Assembly: GCA_037179515.1 (NCBI GenBank)
Contig: JAXCGZ010005660.1
Span: 252,501-316,500 of the forward strand
From: Halocaridina rubra
Lineage: Eukaryota > Arthropoda > Malacostraca > Decapoda > Atyidae
DNA: 64,000 nucleotides
Direction of reading: 5' to 3'
In this document: one piece after another, positions 1-24,620 of the stretch
How the letters are laid out: each line of letters begins with the position of its first letter
Position numbering within the stretch: position 1 is the stretch's first letter
Program-made: the position numbers and the translations under genes
The notes under the pieces: generated by a model
What the model was told of the DNA's origin: nothing
Database searches by the model: none
The model's input: the letters and a program-made list of their open reading frames with translations, nothing else

Positions 1-42
1 CTTCAAATACTAAAGTTTTACATCCCAAGTGATTCAAATTAC

Positions 43-1285
<1,243 letters not shown>

Positions 1286-2420
1286 ACTAGGCTGCAATCC
1301 CCATTGCAAGGGGTGGCCCAGTAAAAACACATACCTATTCACCAGAAAGTCAATTCAACCCATCTATCTCACAATAGTTCCTTAGGGATAAAGGTGTACC
1401 TTAAATCCCTCCACCACTATATTTCTTGGGTAATCCCCAAAGTAAGTGGGTACATACATCTTCTGTGGGGTCTGACATCATAGCAACCCTAACTGGTCTA
1501 AACTGGTCAAAACGCTGCTTAGTTACGGAACACTTTCTTTAATCCACATCACCTATTCACACTCTTTTTCATTCATATCTATTTTTTGTAGTCTCATCTC
1601 AGCTCCAGCCTCCTGGCTAGAACAGTGGTAACACGCTGGCCTCGCATTCGCGAGGTCGATGGATAGCGCCACGTCAAGGCAAGAGAGTTTAAGCTGTTTA
1701 CTGGGGAGGTTACTGCTGTGGTTGGTCAACACAGTGAAAGGTTGGGGCCTGTACTGGCTGCTGATCGCCTATGGGTCCTCCATTACCCGTTCCACCCATC
1801 TGTTGGTGGAGATTCTGAAAACTCTCAGTTCCACTGACATGCCATGTGCTCCTGATACTCGTTTCAGCCCATCAAGCCACCTAATCCTGTCTCAATCTCG
1901 GCTATACTCTACTTACTCTTGCTCTCCACACACGTTTTAGTTGTTTTTCATTTGTTCTTTCTGCATCCAAACTATGTAAGTAATTCTAATCTAACGTATG
2001 CAACAGCTTTCTTTCAACTTTCATTCTCTATTTTACCTCCTAAGTTTTCATTTTATTCATCCTCAATGAACCTATGATACTTCTCAAACATCACTTATCT
2101 CTTGTCATTCATTTCTATATACCTCTTCCTCATAACACTTCACTTCATATAGATATTTCTAAACTCTAATTAACCCCAGCATTCAATCCTCTATTAAATG
2201 GTACGTCGATCCCAGATACCAAATGTTCCAATTTCCTACAGTATTTCCCGTCCACTTTAAAATTCAAACTATCACCATCAAAATTTATTGAATATATCGT
2301 AAATTTAATATACATTCACGTATAACGTCCTTCCCTCACACACCTTTTCAACCTTTTTCACCAACTGCTTTAGTTCTCCTTAGAAGAAAATACAAACCCT
2401 ATGTTATCTACACTAGAAAG
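1286..2420 (-). mobile_element. old antisense LINE 3' fragment, U0
   Basis: This diverged stretch follows, block by block, the 3' part of the younger LINE at 3141-4150: the 'aaggggtggc' motif, the 'gataaagg' motif, the 'ccactgacat' motif, 'gatacttctcaaacatc' and 'gatcccagatacc'. It is read on the minus strand and is too decayed to carry a long open frame. A SINE (1608-1822) interrupts it. The same old copy sits in U1 (13620-14520), U2 (23500-24620) and U3 (48461-48620 plus 51736-52010). It therefore predates the unit duplications. Confidence 0.65.
1608..1822 (+). mobile_element. SINE (tRNA-like head), U0 copy
   Basis: A 215-bp insertion flanked by an 11-bp direct repeat (TCTCAGCTCCA at 1597-1607, TCTCAGTTCCA at 1823-1833). 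Its head has a weak A-box-like stretch (ggctagaacagtggta) and a degenerate B-box-like stretch (ggtcgatggat) about 35 bases further on. U2 carries the same insertion at 23822-24037. U1 (13933-13943) and U3 (51925-51935) have the uninterrupted target. The insertion is certain from the empty sites; derivation from a tRNA is inferred and the source tRNA is unknown. Confidence 0.75.
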
Positions 2421-3047
2421 ACATCACATATAAAAGTGGACATTGACATAAGTCAGTAATGACTTCAGCTTACAGCTTAAACCGGCAAAAAAGCAAATAA
2501 AGTCTATTCACTATGTCTATATGTGCTTCATTACAGTACTATTCACATGGAAAAAAAGATAAAATTATTTTACAAAGTATATTGAGTTTGCATAGGTGCA
2601 AAATGAAACTGTGCAAAATACACTTATTTAAATTCATAATACTTGGACAAGAAGAAATCGCGATAGCAGACAGCTTTGTAAGAATTTTCTAACAATGTCA
2701 AATATTAAAGTGTGAAAGAAAAACAATATTTTGAAAGTGTTCATTATGTTAAATACAAGAAAGAAAGGCGGGAGAATATTAAGAGCTTAAAATGTCACAT
2801 TTATAAGATTAATTTAATCAATGTCTTAAGTACATGACAGCAAACATTATACTACCCAGTAAAACATATATTAGGCATCACTGATCAGTAGTTTTAACAC
2901 TGAACGTTCATGGATTGATGAATATTAGATCAATATAACATGTTTCGGTGGGTATTCTAAATAACGTCAAAGGATAAACAAAAACTATTAAATTTCCATA
3001 AAAGATTTTACACTTTGCCTACGAAACAATTAAAGGGGGAAACAACC

Positions 3048-3051
<4 letters not shown>
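2421..3051. other. unit spacer between old and young LINE, U0
   Basis: No gene is seen. The stretch matches about 14521-15233 and 24621-25242, including 'tagtttgaac' and 'caaaggataaacaaaaac' blocks in the same order. It is part of the repeating unit. Confidence 0.65.

Positions 3052-3140
<89 letters not shown>
3052..3140. repeat. (TA)n at LINE 3' end, U0
   Basis: TA run abutting the 3' end of the antisense LINE at 3141. The same junction occurs at 15323/15324 and 25329/25330, so the tract probably marks or derives from the LINE tail. Confidence 0.97.
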
Positions 3141-3143
<3 letters not shown>

Positions 3144-5386
3144 TCATTTCCCCTTGTAAGGGGGTGGCAAAGTCGAGACACAAGCATTCACCATGATCCA
3201 CACACACCTTAACCACTCCTCTCAGCTCCTTGGATATAAAGGGTTGCCACGTCTCCAACCCCCCTTCTACTCTGAATGGATCATCCACAAGGTAGGCGGG
3301 CAAAGATATTCTACAATAAAGCCTGACAGACGCAGCTGGCGTACCCCCATTGCTTCATCACAGGGCAACTCCCTCTCACCCATTCACCACAGTTCACTGA
3401 ACTAGCAGGTGTGAGAAACCCCATGGGCTGCATCACATATGGAAAATCTTCCTCCACTCATTCCTATGTCTTGTATGCACTCTTCCCTGTTCCACTGACA
3501 TTCCACGTGCAATCAGTTCTCTTTCGATGCCATCCATCCATCTCATTCTAGGTCTCCCACTTGACCAAACGCTAATTACGTCTGCACTAAACACACTCTT
3601 CACTATTCGTTCAGCACTCATCCTTTTTATATGTCCAAACCATCTAAACACTCTCTGATCTAACCTATCATACAGCTTCATTCCAACACCCGTTCTCTGA
3701 CTGACATCCTCATTTCTTACTCTATCTATTCTAGATACACCAATGATACCTCTCAAACATCTCATCTCCAATACATTCAACTTCTTCCTTTCATCCTCTC
3801 TTCCATTCCAAGTCTGCTGTATACAATGCTCTCAGCACAATCAAACTTTCATGTATCCTTCTCTTCATCACACCTAGACATTTGCTTGCTTCCTTCACTC
3901 TGAGATTTAACTCTATATCCATTCGTCCACTCCTTCATACATGCGATCCCAGATACTTAAAACTCTCAACTTCTTCAAGCAACTTTCCATTCACTTCTAC
4001 ATTCAATATGCCAACATTACCTTCTCGTGCATCTCATGACTTTACTCTTACCAATATTCATCCACACCTTCCTTTTTTCACACACTAATAAACTCAGTCA
4101 CCAATTGATTCAATTAACTTTCAGTATCAGCCACGAGTACAGTATCAGCAGCAAATAACAACTGACTCAGTATCCACAAAATTCCATCCTCACCCGAAAC
4201 CTCCAAGCCTCTGTCTAATACTCTTTCATTTACTTCCCTTATCACTTCATCCATATACACATTAAACTACCATGTCGACATTACATAACCTTGACGTAAC
4301 CCAACATTCACCTTAAACCAATCAGTTATACTATTCCCAACTCTACGCAAGCTCTACTATTCATGTAAAAACTTTTCACCGCATTCAAAAACTTCCACTT
4401 ATTCCATACAGTTGCAACACCCCCCACAACTTTTCTCTGTCTACCCTGTCATACATTTTCTCTAAATAAATAAAGGCCCAAAAGTTGTTCCTACCATTCT
4501 CCAAGAACTTCTCACACACCTGTCTTACAAGGAACACCTGATTCACACATCTTCTACCTCTCCTGAACCCACACTATTCTTCCCCATTCAATCTCTGTCC
4601 CTTTCCTAATTCTCGCGATTAATACTCAACAAACTAATTGCAGTAAAATTACTACACTCATACTTATCTCCCTTCCCTTTGTAAAGTGGACTACACATGC
4701 ACTCCTCCAATCAACTGGGACCCTTTCATTTTCTAAAACGTACATTCAACAACCTAACCATACGTTCTACTAATGCCTCCTCACCTTTTGACAAGCATTC
4801 AGCATGACAACCATCTATCCCTGGTGCTTCACCCGCTTTCGTTGCTCTCAATGACAAACGTACCTACTCATTTGTTACATCTATATCATTCTCATCCCCT
4901 AAAATTGGCATTCTTCATTCGTTTTCCACAGCCACAATCTCTGCCTCTATCATCTTCCTCATTCAGCTGGTTCTTGAAATATTCAGCCCATCTCTCTCTC
5001 AACTTTATTTCATCCACTAGTATTTGCTCATCTACTCCTTTCACCCTCTTCTCCCCAACATTCATCTTTCCTCAATCTGTTCACTTCCTTCCAAAATATC
5101 TTTTTATTCCTTTCAAATTTCTCAGACAAGCATCTGCCCACCTAATATATGCTTCTCTCTTTGCCTCTTTCATCATGTGCTTCACAAACCTCCTTTTTGA
5201 ACAATACCTTTCATACATCTGTATATTAAGTACCTGCAACCATACCTCATAAGCCCGTTTCTGTTTAGCCACTACTGCACTCACCTGCTCATTCCACCAT
5301 TCACTACCTTTAATTTTACTTCCACTAGTAACTCTCCTTCCACACACTTCCTCAGCACACTTCATAACTTCCTCCTTGAAACATTC
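3141..5386 (-). pseudogene. non-LTR retrotransposon pol, 5'-truncated, U0
   Basis: Minus-strand remnant of a LINE reverse transcriptase. The clearest piece is 3433-3780, a 115-residue C-terminal domain containing 'CLRGIIGVSRIDRVRNEDV' and 'RWFGHIKRM' and ending in a basic, W-rich tail; this arrangement is common in arthropod and fish LINE ORFs. Further upstream come an RT palm region whose catalytic box reads F-A-A-D (revcomp of about 4150-4170; canonical FADD) and a pre-RT region at 5081-5365. Frames are broken throughout. The copy stops abruptly at 5386, where SINE-related sequence begins, while the U1 homologue continues to about 18120. I do not assign a clade with confidence. Confidence 0.75.
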
Positions 5387-10470
<5,084 letters not shown>

Positions 10471-10533
10471 CATTACAAATAAAAATTTCTGTCCATTTTA
10501 TATGACACACAATTCACCTTGCTGATGAATTAA

Positions 10534-12464
<1,931 letters not shown>

Positions 12465-12551
<87 letters not shown>
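12465..12551. repeat. (TA)n microsatellite, U1 second tract
   Basis: TA run equivalent to 51-186 and 22290-22398. Confidence 0.97.
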
Positions 12552-12555
<4 letters not shown>

Positions 12556-13619
12556 CCCGATCACTAAAATTTAACTAATTTTTCTAAACACACCCACCTA
12601 TCCAATATATTTCATAAATTTGAGGCAACTGTATAATAAAAAACGACCTAATACATAACAAAATACATATACAGAAGAAATCGCACTAAAATCTCAAGAA
12701 CTATCCAGGGCATTGTGCTCTTGATATGTCACTATTATTGTATTAAAAAAATCACATCCTATATTATAAGTATCTATGATTCGGAAGCTTTTGCACGGAG
12801 ATAGTACATATGACACTTCAGTAACTTAATTTTCATATATTCTTCTGTCACTGGAAAACATACCATTTGCACAACCACAGTGCTCTTTTGCTGTGGTGCA
12901 AGAACGATTATGGAGTTTTCAGTAAATGTCATATATTAGCAGATTTTACATATCATACACTTGAGTTTTGAAATGACTTATGTGATCTTTTTATCATATT
13001 ATAAAATATTAGCTAACTGGATATTATATTTTTCTTCAACCTCCATATTTCTTATTACATTCCATACCTAGAATTCAAGACTAATATGAGCTATACATAA
13101 AATTCATATAATATATTTGCACCTCACAAGTGCAACAAGGCTTCCAAGTTTCTAGAACTACAGGAAAAGCAAAACTGCAAAACGAAATTTAAAAGAGGAA
13201 AACTTATAATAACATTTAAACACCATAAACCTTGAGAGCTACACAGCAATTGTCAATTTAAAACATGGTACTGGACACCTTGTCTAAAAATAGAGGAGGA
13301 AGACTTGATAAACAATATTACTTTTAACTAAACAAGAAAACCATGTTAATATCACTGGATTTGTTTTCTTGCATCTGTGCTATACTGAACTTATGACAAC
13401 AAAAGCATTAAAAATAAGATTATATTTTCTTGTCTGATAGTATGCCTGAAATATTACATGCATTACTAACATCATCCCTGAATCTAAAAAAATCAAAAGA
13501 AAAACAAACACTTGAAAATATAACATCTCTTCAAAAGAGAGACTAACGAAATATATATCCATGGACTGTACATAGCAATTATAAAATAAAAGTATTATAC
13601 AAAAATGCACATATACTTA
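12552..13619. other. AT-rich unit spacer, U1
   Basis: No gene is seen. Homologous to 187-1285 and 22399-23499. By eye it is more diverged from those two than they are from each other. Confidence 0.65.
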
Positions 13620-14520
13620 TACAAGGCTGCAATCCTCATTGCAAGGGGTGGCCCAAGTAATATCACATACCTATTCACCAAAAAGTAAATTCAACCCATC
13701 TATCTGACAGTAGTTCAATGGGGATAAAGGCGTACCTTAAATCCCTCCACCACTACATTTCTTGGGTAATCCCCAAAGTAAGTGGGCACAATCATCTTCT
13801 GTGGGGTCTGACATCATAGCACCCCTAACTGGTCAAAACTGGTCAAAACAATGCTTAGTCACGGGAAACTCTCTCTAACCCATATCACCTATACACATTT
13901 TTTTTCAATCAGATCTATTTTTTGTGGTCTCATCTCAGCTCCACTGACATGCCATGCACTCTTGATACTCGTTTTAGCCCATCAAGCCACCTAATCCCGT
14001 TTCAATCTCGGCCATACTCTACTTACTACTGCTCTACACACACTTTTTAGTCGTTCCTCATTTGTTCTCTCTGCATCCAAACTATGTAAGTAATTCTAAT
14101 CTGATCTATGCAACAATTTTCTTTCAACTTTCATTCTCTATTTTACCTAATAAGTTTCCATTTTATTCATCCTTAATGGACCTATGATACTTCTCAAATA
14201 TCACTTATCTCTTGTCATTCATTTCTATATACCTCATCCTCCTAGCACTTCACTTCATATAGATATTTCTAAACTCCAGTTAACCAAAGTATGCAATCCT
14301 CTATTAAATGCAATGTCGATCCCAGATACCGAATGTTCCAATTTCCTCAAGCATTACCCATCCACTTTAAAATTCAAACTATCAAAATCAAAATTTATTG
14401 TATATATCGTAAATTTAATATACATTCACGCATAATGTCCTTCCCTCACACACCTTCTCAACCTTTTTCACCAACTGCTTTAGTTCTCCTTAGAAGTAAA
14501 TACAAACCCTGTGTTGCCTA
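13620..14520 (-). mobile_element. old antisense LINE 3' fragment, U1 (SINE-free)
   Basis: Counterpart of 1286-2420, with the same blocks in order. It has an uninterrupted TCTCAGCTCCA target at 13933-13943 where U0 and U2 carry the SINE. No long open frame. Confidence 0.6.
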
Positions 14521-15230
14521 CACTAGAAAGATATCACATATAAAAGTGGACATTGACGAAAGTCATTAGTGACTTCAGCTTACAATTGACACCGGCAAAA
14601 AAGCAAATAAAGTCTATTCAATATGTCTATATGTGCTTCATCACCATACTATTCACATGGAGAAAGAAAGATAAAATTATTTTACAAAGTATATTGAGTA
14701 TCCATGGGTGCAAAATGAAACTGTGCAAAATACACTTATCTAAATTCAAAACACTTGGACAAGAAGAAATCGCGACAGCAAACAGTTTTCTAAGAATTTG
14801 CTAACAATGTCAAATAATAAAGTGTGAAAGAAAAACAAAGGAATGAAAGTGTTCAATACGTTAAATACAAGAAAGAAAGGCTGGAGAATATTAAACAATC
14901 AAAGTGACACATTTCAAAGGTTAATTTAATCAATGTCTTCAGTACATGACAGCGAACATTATACTTCCCAGTAATACATATATCAAGCATCACTGATCAG
15001 TAGTTTGAACACTGAAAGTTCATGGAATGATGAATATTAGATCAATAAAACATGTGTCGGTGGGTATTCTAAATTACGTCAAAGGATAAACAAAAACTGT
15101 TATATTTCCATATAAGATTTTACACTTTGCCTACGAATCATCGGGCATACATGAAACTACTTAACATAAATCTATATAGGGATTGGTCCTCTTTCTAAAA
15201 TATTGCATGGCATGCTGAAAATTATATTAC

Positions 15231-15233
<3 letters not shown>
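14521..15233. other. unit spacer, U1
   Basis: No gene is seen. Matches 2421-3051 and 24621-25242, plus about 90 extra bases before the TA tract (about 15140-15233). Confidence 0.6.

Positions 15234-15323
<90 letters not shown>
15234..15323. repeat. (TA)n at LINE 3' end, U1
   Basis: TA run at the 3' end of the antisense LINE; same junction as 3140/3141. Confidence 0.97.
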
Positions 15324-15326
<3 letters not shown>

Positions 15327-18120
15327 GTGCCTCATTTCCCCTTGTAAGGAGGGTGGCAGAGCCTAGACCCAAGCATTTACCATGATCCACACACACCTCA
15401 ACCACTCCTCTCAGTTCCTTGGGGATAAAGGTATGCCATGTCTCCCCCCCCCCTTTCTCTCTGCATGGATCACCCACAAGGAAGGAGGTCAAATATATTC
15501 TGTAATGATGCCCGACAGCTGCAGCTGGCATACTTCCTTCGTGTCATCAAAGGGCCAACTCCCCTTTCACCCGTTCACCACAGTTCACTCAACTAGCAGG
15601 TGTGAGAAATCCCTTAGGCTGCATCATGTGTGGACAATCTTCCTAGACTCAATCCTATCTCTTGTATGCACTCCTCCCTGTTCCACTGACATTCCACGTG
15701 CAATCAGTGCTCTTTTTACGCCATCCATCCATCTCATTCTAGGTCTCCCTCTTAACCCAACTCCAATCACTTCTGCACTCCACACTCTCTTCACTATTCG
15801 TTCATCACTCATCCTTTCCATGTGTCCAAACCATCTAAACACTTTCTGATCTAACCTATCATACAGCTTCATTCCAACACCCGTTCTCTGCCTAACATCC
15901 TCATTTCTTGCTCTATTTATTCTAGATACACCTATTATACCTCTCAAACATCTCATCTCCAATACATTCAACTTCTTCCTTTCATCCTCTCTTCCATTCC
16001 AAGTCTGCTCCATACAATGCTCTCAGCACAATCACACTTTCATATATCCTTCTCTTCATCACACCTAGACATTTGCTTGCTTCCTTCACTCTGATATTTA
16101 CATCTATATCCACTCGTCCACTCCTTGATACATGCAATCCCAGATACAGAAAATTTTCAACTTCTTCAAGCAACTTTCCATTCACTTCTATATTCAAGTT
16201 GCCAACATTAACACTCCTCGTGCATCTCATGACTTTACTTTTATCAATATTCATCCACAACTTCCTTTTTTCACACACACTAATACTCTCAGTCACCAAA
16301 TGATTCAATTAGCTTTCAGTATCAGCCACTAGTACAGTATCATCAGTAAATAGCAACTGACTCAATTTCCACAACCTTCCATCCTCACCCAAAACTTCCA
16401 AACCTCTGTCTAATACTCTTTCATTTACTTCCCTTACCACTTCATCCATATACACATTAAACTACCATGTCGACATTACACAACCTTGACGTAACCCAAC
16501 ATTTACCTCAAAATAATCACTCATACCATTCCCGACTCTTACGCAAGCTCTACTATTCATGCAAAAACTTTTCACCGCATTCAACAAACTTCCACTTATT
16601 CCATACAGTTGCAACACCCTCCACAACCTCTCTCTATCTACCCTGTCATATATTTTCTCTAAATCCATAAAGGTTCAAAAATTGTCCTAACCTTTCTCCA
16701 AGAACTTCTCACACACCTGTCTTACAGGAAACACCTGATTCACACATCCTCTTCTTCTCCTAACCCCACACCATTCATCCCCAATCAATCTCTCAGTACC
16801 TTTCCTAATTCTCTCGATTAACACACAACAAACTAATTCCCCTAAAATTACTACACTCATACTTATCTCCCTTCCCTTTGTAAAGTGGAACTACAATTGC
16901 ACTCCTCCAAGCAACTGAGACCCTACCATTTTCAGAAACATACATTCAACAACCTAACCATCCATTCTACTAATACCTCCTCACCTTTTGACAAGCATTC
17001 AGCATGACAACCATCTATCCCTGGTGCTTTACCCGCTTTCGTTGCTCTCAGTGCCAAACGTACCTACTCATTTGTTATATCTCTATCATTCTCATCTCCT
17101 AAAATTGGCATTCTTCATTCGTTTTCCACAGCCACAATCTCTGCCTCTATCATCTTTCTCATTCAGCTGGTTCTTGAAATATTCAGCCCATCTCTCTCTC
17201 ACCTTTATTTCATCCACTAGTATTTCCTCATCTGCTCCTTTCACACTCTCCTCCTTACCACATTCATCTTTCCTCAATCTTTTCACTTCCTTTCAAAATA
17301 TCTTTTTATTCCTTTCAAATTTCTCAGACAAACATTTGCCCACCTTATATACACTTCTCTCTTTGCCTCTTTCATCACGTGCTTCACGAACCTCCTTTTT
17401 GAACAATACCTTTCATACGTCTTTACATTACCTACCTGCAACCATACCTCATAAGCCCTCTTCTTTTTAGCCACTACTGCACTCCTGCTCATTCCACCAT
17501 TCACTACCTTTAATTTTACTTTCACTAGTTACTCTCCTTTCACACACTGCCTCAGCACACTTCATAACTTCCTCCTTGAAAACAGCCCCTCTCTTCTTCC
17601 ACTCCCTCCTCCACTCTCTCTGTCACTATATTCCACACATTTCTCACACAAGCCTTATACTCACAGTCTTTCTCTTTCTTATACAATCCATTCACTTTTA
17701 GCACCTCTCTTCTTCACTCGCTTCTCCTCTTCCTCAACTTTCCTCCAACTCTCACTCTACTTTCCACTAAATAATAATAACATATTCCACCACTACCTCC
17801 TCTAAGTACATTCACATGCAATAATTTCAATCACCCTCTTGCTCACCACAGAATAATCCATTAATGCTCTGTCAAATACTCTGCCATTATCCACTCTGAC
17901 TCATGTATACTTGCGCACATCCTTCTTTTTAAATACAGTATTAGAAATCAACATATCTCTCTCTCAGTACATATTTCAATTATTTTCTGTCCACTCTCAT
18001 TCCTACCAGGTACTCCATGATTTCTAATTACACCATCCACTGGCTCATTCCCTATTCTGGCAATAATATGTCCCATCAACACCACATTCACTTTCATTCA
18101 CAAAGAAACTGAACGACATG
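15324..18120 (-). pseudogene. non-LTR retrotransposon, endonuclease plus RT, U1 (best copy)
   Basis: The most complete antisense LINE of this family, read from about 18120 down to 15324. The 5' part (revcomp of 17860-18100) gives an endonuclease C-terminal region with 'IARIGNEPVDGVIRNHGVPG' followed by 'NESGQKIIEICTERDML'. A pre-RT region follows (17283-17525, 17092-17286). RT palm pieces are 16462-16668 ('DLEKIYDRVDRERLW', 'VGLRQGCVMS') and the catalytic box F-T-D-D at 16339-16350 (canonical FADD, so A to T). Next are 15982-16308 ('KSKVMRC' region) and the C-terminal domain 15624-16013 ('CLRGIIGVSRINRARNEDV', 'RWFGHMERM'). Several stops and frameshifts make it inactive. The endonuclease N-terminus is missing. 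Confidence 0.8.
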
Positions 18121-19264
18121 CTAAAAATTTTAATATATTAATCAATATGGGTGGTACTAAATCAAAGTTATTTAAGATATGATTAAAATTCCATTATATT
18201 TATATATTCGAGTAAGTCCTCTGTTTAAGTATGGGAATGTCATGTTCAAAGTATAAGCGGCCCTCAAAGTAAGTCTGACCGCGTAACAAATAAAAGAATA
18301 CATAAAAATATGAATAAACAAATAAATATAAATGAGCATAAATATGATATATCAACTTCCTTGACATAAACGATGAAATTACTATTTTACGAATAGCTTG
18401 CCAAATTTTGCGCAGACATTTTGGATTACTAAAGAGTAACTTTTAGAGGCAAACTATCAAATGATTCTTCACTAACAATTAAAGTATAAACCTCTCAATT
18501 ATACTCCCAAACTAAGTGATCAAAAATACCTTAACCAAAACCCAAAATGTAAAACCATTCCAGATATAAAATATGTGGCTCCAGAACAATAACACAGCAT
18601 GATCCATACATAATGATGCAGTTCTTGGCAGTAATGGTTAAAAAATATCATGTCAAGCATGCTATATTTCCTAATATTTCATATAATGAAGCAATGAATA
18701 AGTAAATTAATAAATAAAGTATACAAAAATTATTTAGATATCCAAAAGCCAATGCTTTGGTCAGCATTTTATATGGAAAACCAAAATGCACTTCCTCTTG
18801 AGATTTCAATAGAAAGCTATATGTGAGAGAACACAATTCCTATAATTACATTTTCCACCGAGATATACCTAATAAAGTTCTGCTTAAACAAGAAGAGATG
18901 TCTGTACGAAACAAAGTGTGCCTAATAATTAATAAGTATCAAACACTCAAAATGCCCTTGGCTATGCCCTAGCAGAATAAAGCTGAAGAATAAAGTGATA
19001 GCAAAGACAAACAAAATGAAAAGAAGGTAAATGTGTATGGTGTACAAATATCTACACCATAACTAATGCACAATATGTAAATGTCAAAGCATGCATTATA
19101 TTTCAAGACTTTCTTAAATACCAAAGGTACTTGGTATATTAATGATATACTATTTATTACTTTGAGAGCGCATTTAAACTATGTGGCAATGATTTTTATA
19201 TTTTCAGATGTCATAAATCTACTGTAACATTATTCATAATCTCATCTTCCATATTTTACAATAA

Positions 19265-19265
<1 letters not shown>
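18121..19265. other. spacer, U1
   Basis: No gene is seen. Closely matches 34586-36003 in U2 in two blocks (18121-18975 to 34586-35456; 18980-19262 to 35735-36003). U2 has about 280 extra bases between the blocks (35457-35735) that resemble the U0 stretch near 5989. A 71-codon frame in U2 (35240-35455) is interrupted by TGA in U1, so it is not a conserved gene. Confidence 0.6.
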
Positions 19266-20225
<960 letters not shown>

Positions 20226-20315
<90 letters not shown>

Positions 20316-20363
20316 AAGAAGAAAAGAAATAGAAAAAGAATAATAATAGTAATAAAATAATAG

Positions 20364-20445
<82 letters not shown>

Positions 20446-20463
20446 TAATAATAATAATAATAA
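20226..20463. repeat. (AAT)n, interrupted, before S2
   Basis: AAT run broken by an A/G-rich patch at 20317-20340. Its last ~130 bases are in frame with S2. Confidence 0.97.
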
Positions 20464-21697
20464 AGGTAAAATCATATTCACTAGCTCAAAACTATCTGAT
20501 GGATCAACAGATTTAGGAACATCATTTGGATCTGAATCATCAGAAGCTTCAACTGCAACCGGACGATCAAGTGGTTCTGGATCATCAGATGGAGCAACAG
20601 CTTCAGTAGGATCCACAGGATCTGTATCATCAGATGGCTTAACAGTTTCTGGAGGATCAACTGCATTAGGATCATCAGCTTCAGATGGCTCCACAGAATC
20701 TGAATCTTCTGATGATTCAACGGCTTCTGAAGACTCTACTGGTACAGGATTCTCTGATGGAACAACACCCTCAGGAGGTTCTACTGGTTCTGAAACATCT
20801 GATGATTCAACTGCATCTGGAGGGTCAACTGGATCAGAGGAGTCAACAGCTTCAGGAGGATCAACAGGATCTGGATCAACAGATGACTCAACAGCATCTG
20901 CAGGATCAACTGGAATACAATCATCAGCTTCTGAAGGTTCAACTGCAACAGGATCATCAGCTTCTGAAGGTTCAACTGGAACAGGATCATCAGCTTCTGG
21001 AAGATCCACAGGATTTGATTCATCATATGGATCAATGGCTTCTGAAGGATCCACTAGTACAGGATTCTCTGATGGTTCAACAGTTTCAGGAGGATCTACT
21101 GGCTCTGATTCCACTGATGATTCATCTACTTCAGGAGGTTCAACTGAAGCAGGTATATCAGAGGAATCAACAGCCTCAGGTGGATCCGAGGGGTCTATAT
21201 CATCAGAGGGTTCAACAGCATCTGGAGAATCAACTGATGGATCAATAGCTTCAGGTGGATCAACAGGGTCTGTCTCATCTGAAGTTTCATTGGTATCTGA
21301 AGAATCATCTGTATCAGGGTCATCAGAAGGATCTACAGCATCAGGATCTGAATCTTCAGATGGCTTCTCAAGATCAACTGGATCTGCATCATCTGGTGGC
21401 TCAACAGCATCAGGAGGATCAAGTGAATCAGATTCATCAGATGTATCTACAGGATCTCAATCATCTGAAGGGTCGACAGCATCTGACGAGTCAACAGGAT
21501 CAGAGTCATCAGAGGGATCAACAGGATCTGGATCATCAGGTGGCTCAGCATCAGCAGGGATGACTGGATCAGGGTCATCAGATGGCTCAACGGCACCTGG
21601 AGGATTCGGATCATCAAGTGATTCCACAGCCTCAGGAGCTAGTTCTCAAAGTGCTTCCTCAACTACTACTACCACTGATGGAACAACAAGTACTTAA
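20333..21697 (+). CDS. serine/glycine/threonine-rich repeat ORF S2 (coding status unproven)
   Basis: A 455-codon frame from after TAG at 20330-20332 to TAA at 21695-21697: Lys/Asn-rich start, poly-Asn, then about 400 residues of ~15-residue Ser/Gly/Thr repeats. It ends with a tail almost identical to S1 (one Ser for Gly). The region after 20465 aligns with S1 without frame-changing gaps that I could see by eye. Many codon differences replace residues (for example Asn/Ser, Asp/Gly, Cys/Gly, Arg/Gly). The minus strand is also open over 20224-21114 (Asp/Pro/Val/Glu-rich, then poly-Leu and poly-Tyr from AAT). No initiator ATG precedes the repeats, so a translated product would need splicing from upstream. 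Not recognised as any named gene. Confidence 0.4.
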
Positions 21698-23499
<1,802 letters not shown>

Positions 23500-24620
23500 A
23501 CAAGGCTGCAATCCCCATTGCAAGGGGTGGCCCAGTAAAAACACATACCTATTCACCAGAAAGTAAATTCAACCAATCTATCTCACAATAGTTCCTTAGG
23601 GATAAAGGTGTACCTTAAATCCCTCCACCACTATATTTCTTGAGTAATCCCCAAAGTAAGTGGGCACATACATCTTCTGTGGGGTCTGACATCATAGCAA
23701 CCCTAACTGGTCTAAACTGGTCAGAACACTGCTTAGTTACGGGACACTTTCTTTATTCCACATCACCTAATCACACTCGTTTTCATTCATATCTATTTTC
23801 TGAAGTCTCATCTCAGCTCCAGCCTCCTGGCTAGAACAGTGGTAACATGCTGGCCTCGCATTCGCGAGGTCGATGGATCGCGCCTCATCCAGGCAAGAGA
23901 GTTTAAGCTGTTTACTGGGGAGGTTACTGCTGTGGTTGGTCACCATAGTGAAAGGTTGGGGCCTGTGACGGCTGGCAACCGCTCTATGGGTCCTCCATGA
24001 CCTGTTCCACCCATCTGTGGGTGGAGAATCTGAAAAATCTCAGCTCCACTGACATGCCATGTGCACCTGATGCTCGTTTCAGCCCATCAAGCCACCTAAT
24101 CCTGTCTCAATCTCGGCTATACTCTACTTACTCTTGCTCTCCACACACTTTTAAATTGTTCCTCATTTGTTCTTTCTGCATCCAAACTATGTAAGTAATT
24201 CTAATCTAATGTATGCAACAGCTTTCTTTCAACTTTCATTCCCTATTTAACCTCCTAAGTTTTCATTTTATTCATCCTTAATGAGCCTATGATACTTCTC
24301 AAACATCACTTATCTTTTGTCATTCATTTCTAAATACCTCTTCCTCATAACACTTCATTTCATATAGATATTTCTAAACTCCACTTAACCCCAGCATTCA
24401 ATCCTCTATTAAATGGTAAGTCGATCCCACATTCCAAATGTTCCTCTTTCCTCAAGCATTTCCCATCCACTATAAAATACAAACTATCACCATCAAAATT
24501 TATTAAATATATCGTAAATTTTATATACATTCACACGTAACATCCCTCCCTCACACACCTTTTCAAACTTTTTCACCAACTGCTTTAGTTCTCCTTAGAA
24601 GTATATACAAACCCTGTATT
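23500..24620 (-). mobile_element. old antisense LINE 3' fragment, U2
   Basis: Counterpart of 1286-2420 with the same SINE inserted at the same base. No long open frame. Confidence 0.65.
23822..24037 (+). mobile_element. SINE, U2 copy
   Basis: Same insertion as 1608-1822, between perfect 11-bp repeats TCTCAGCTCCA at 23811-23821 and 24038-24048. Confidence 0.75.
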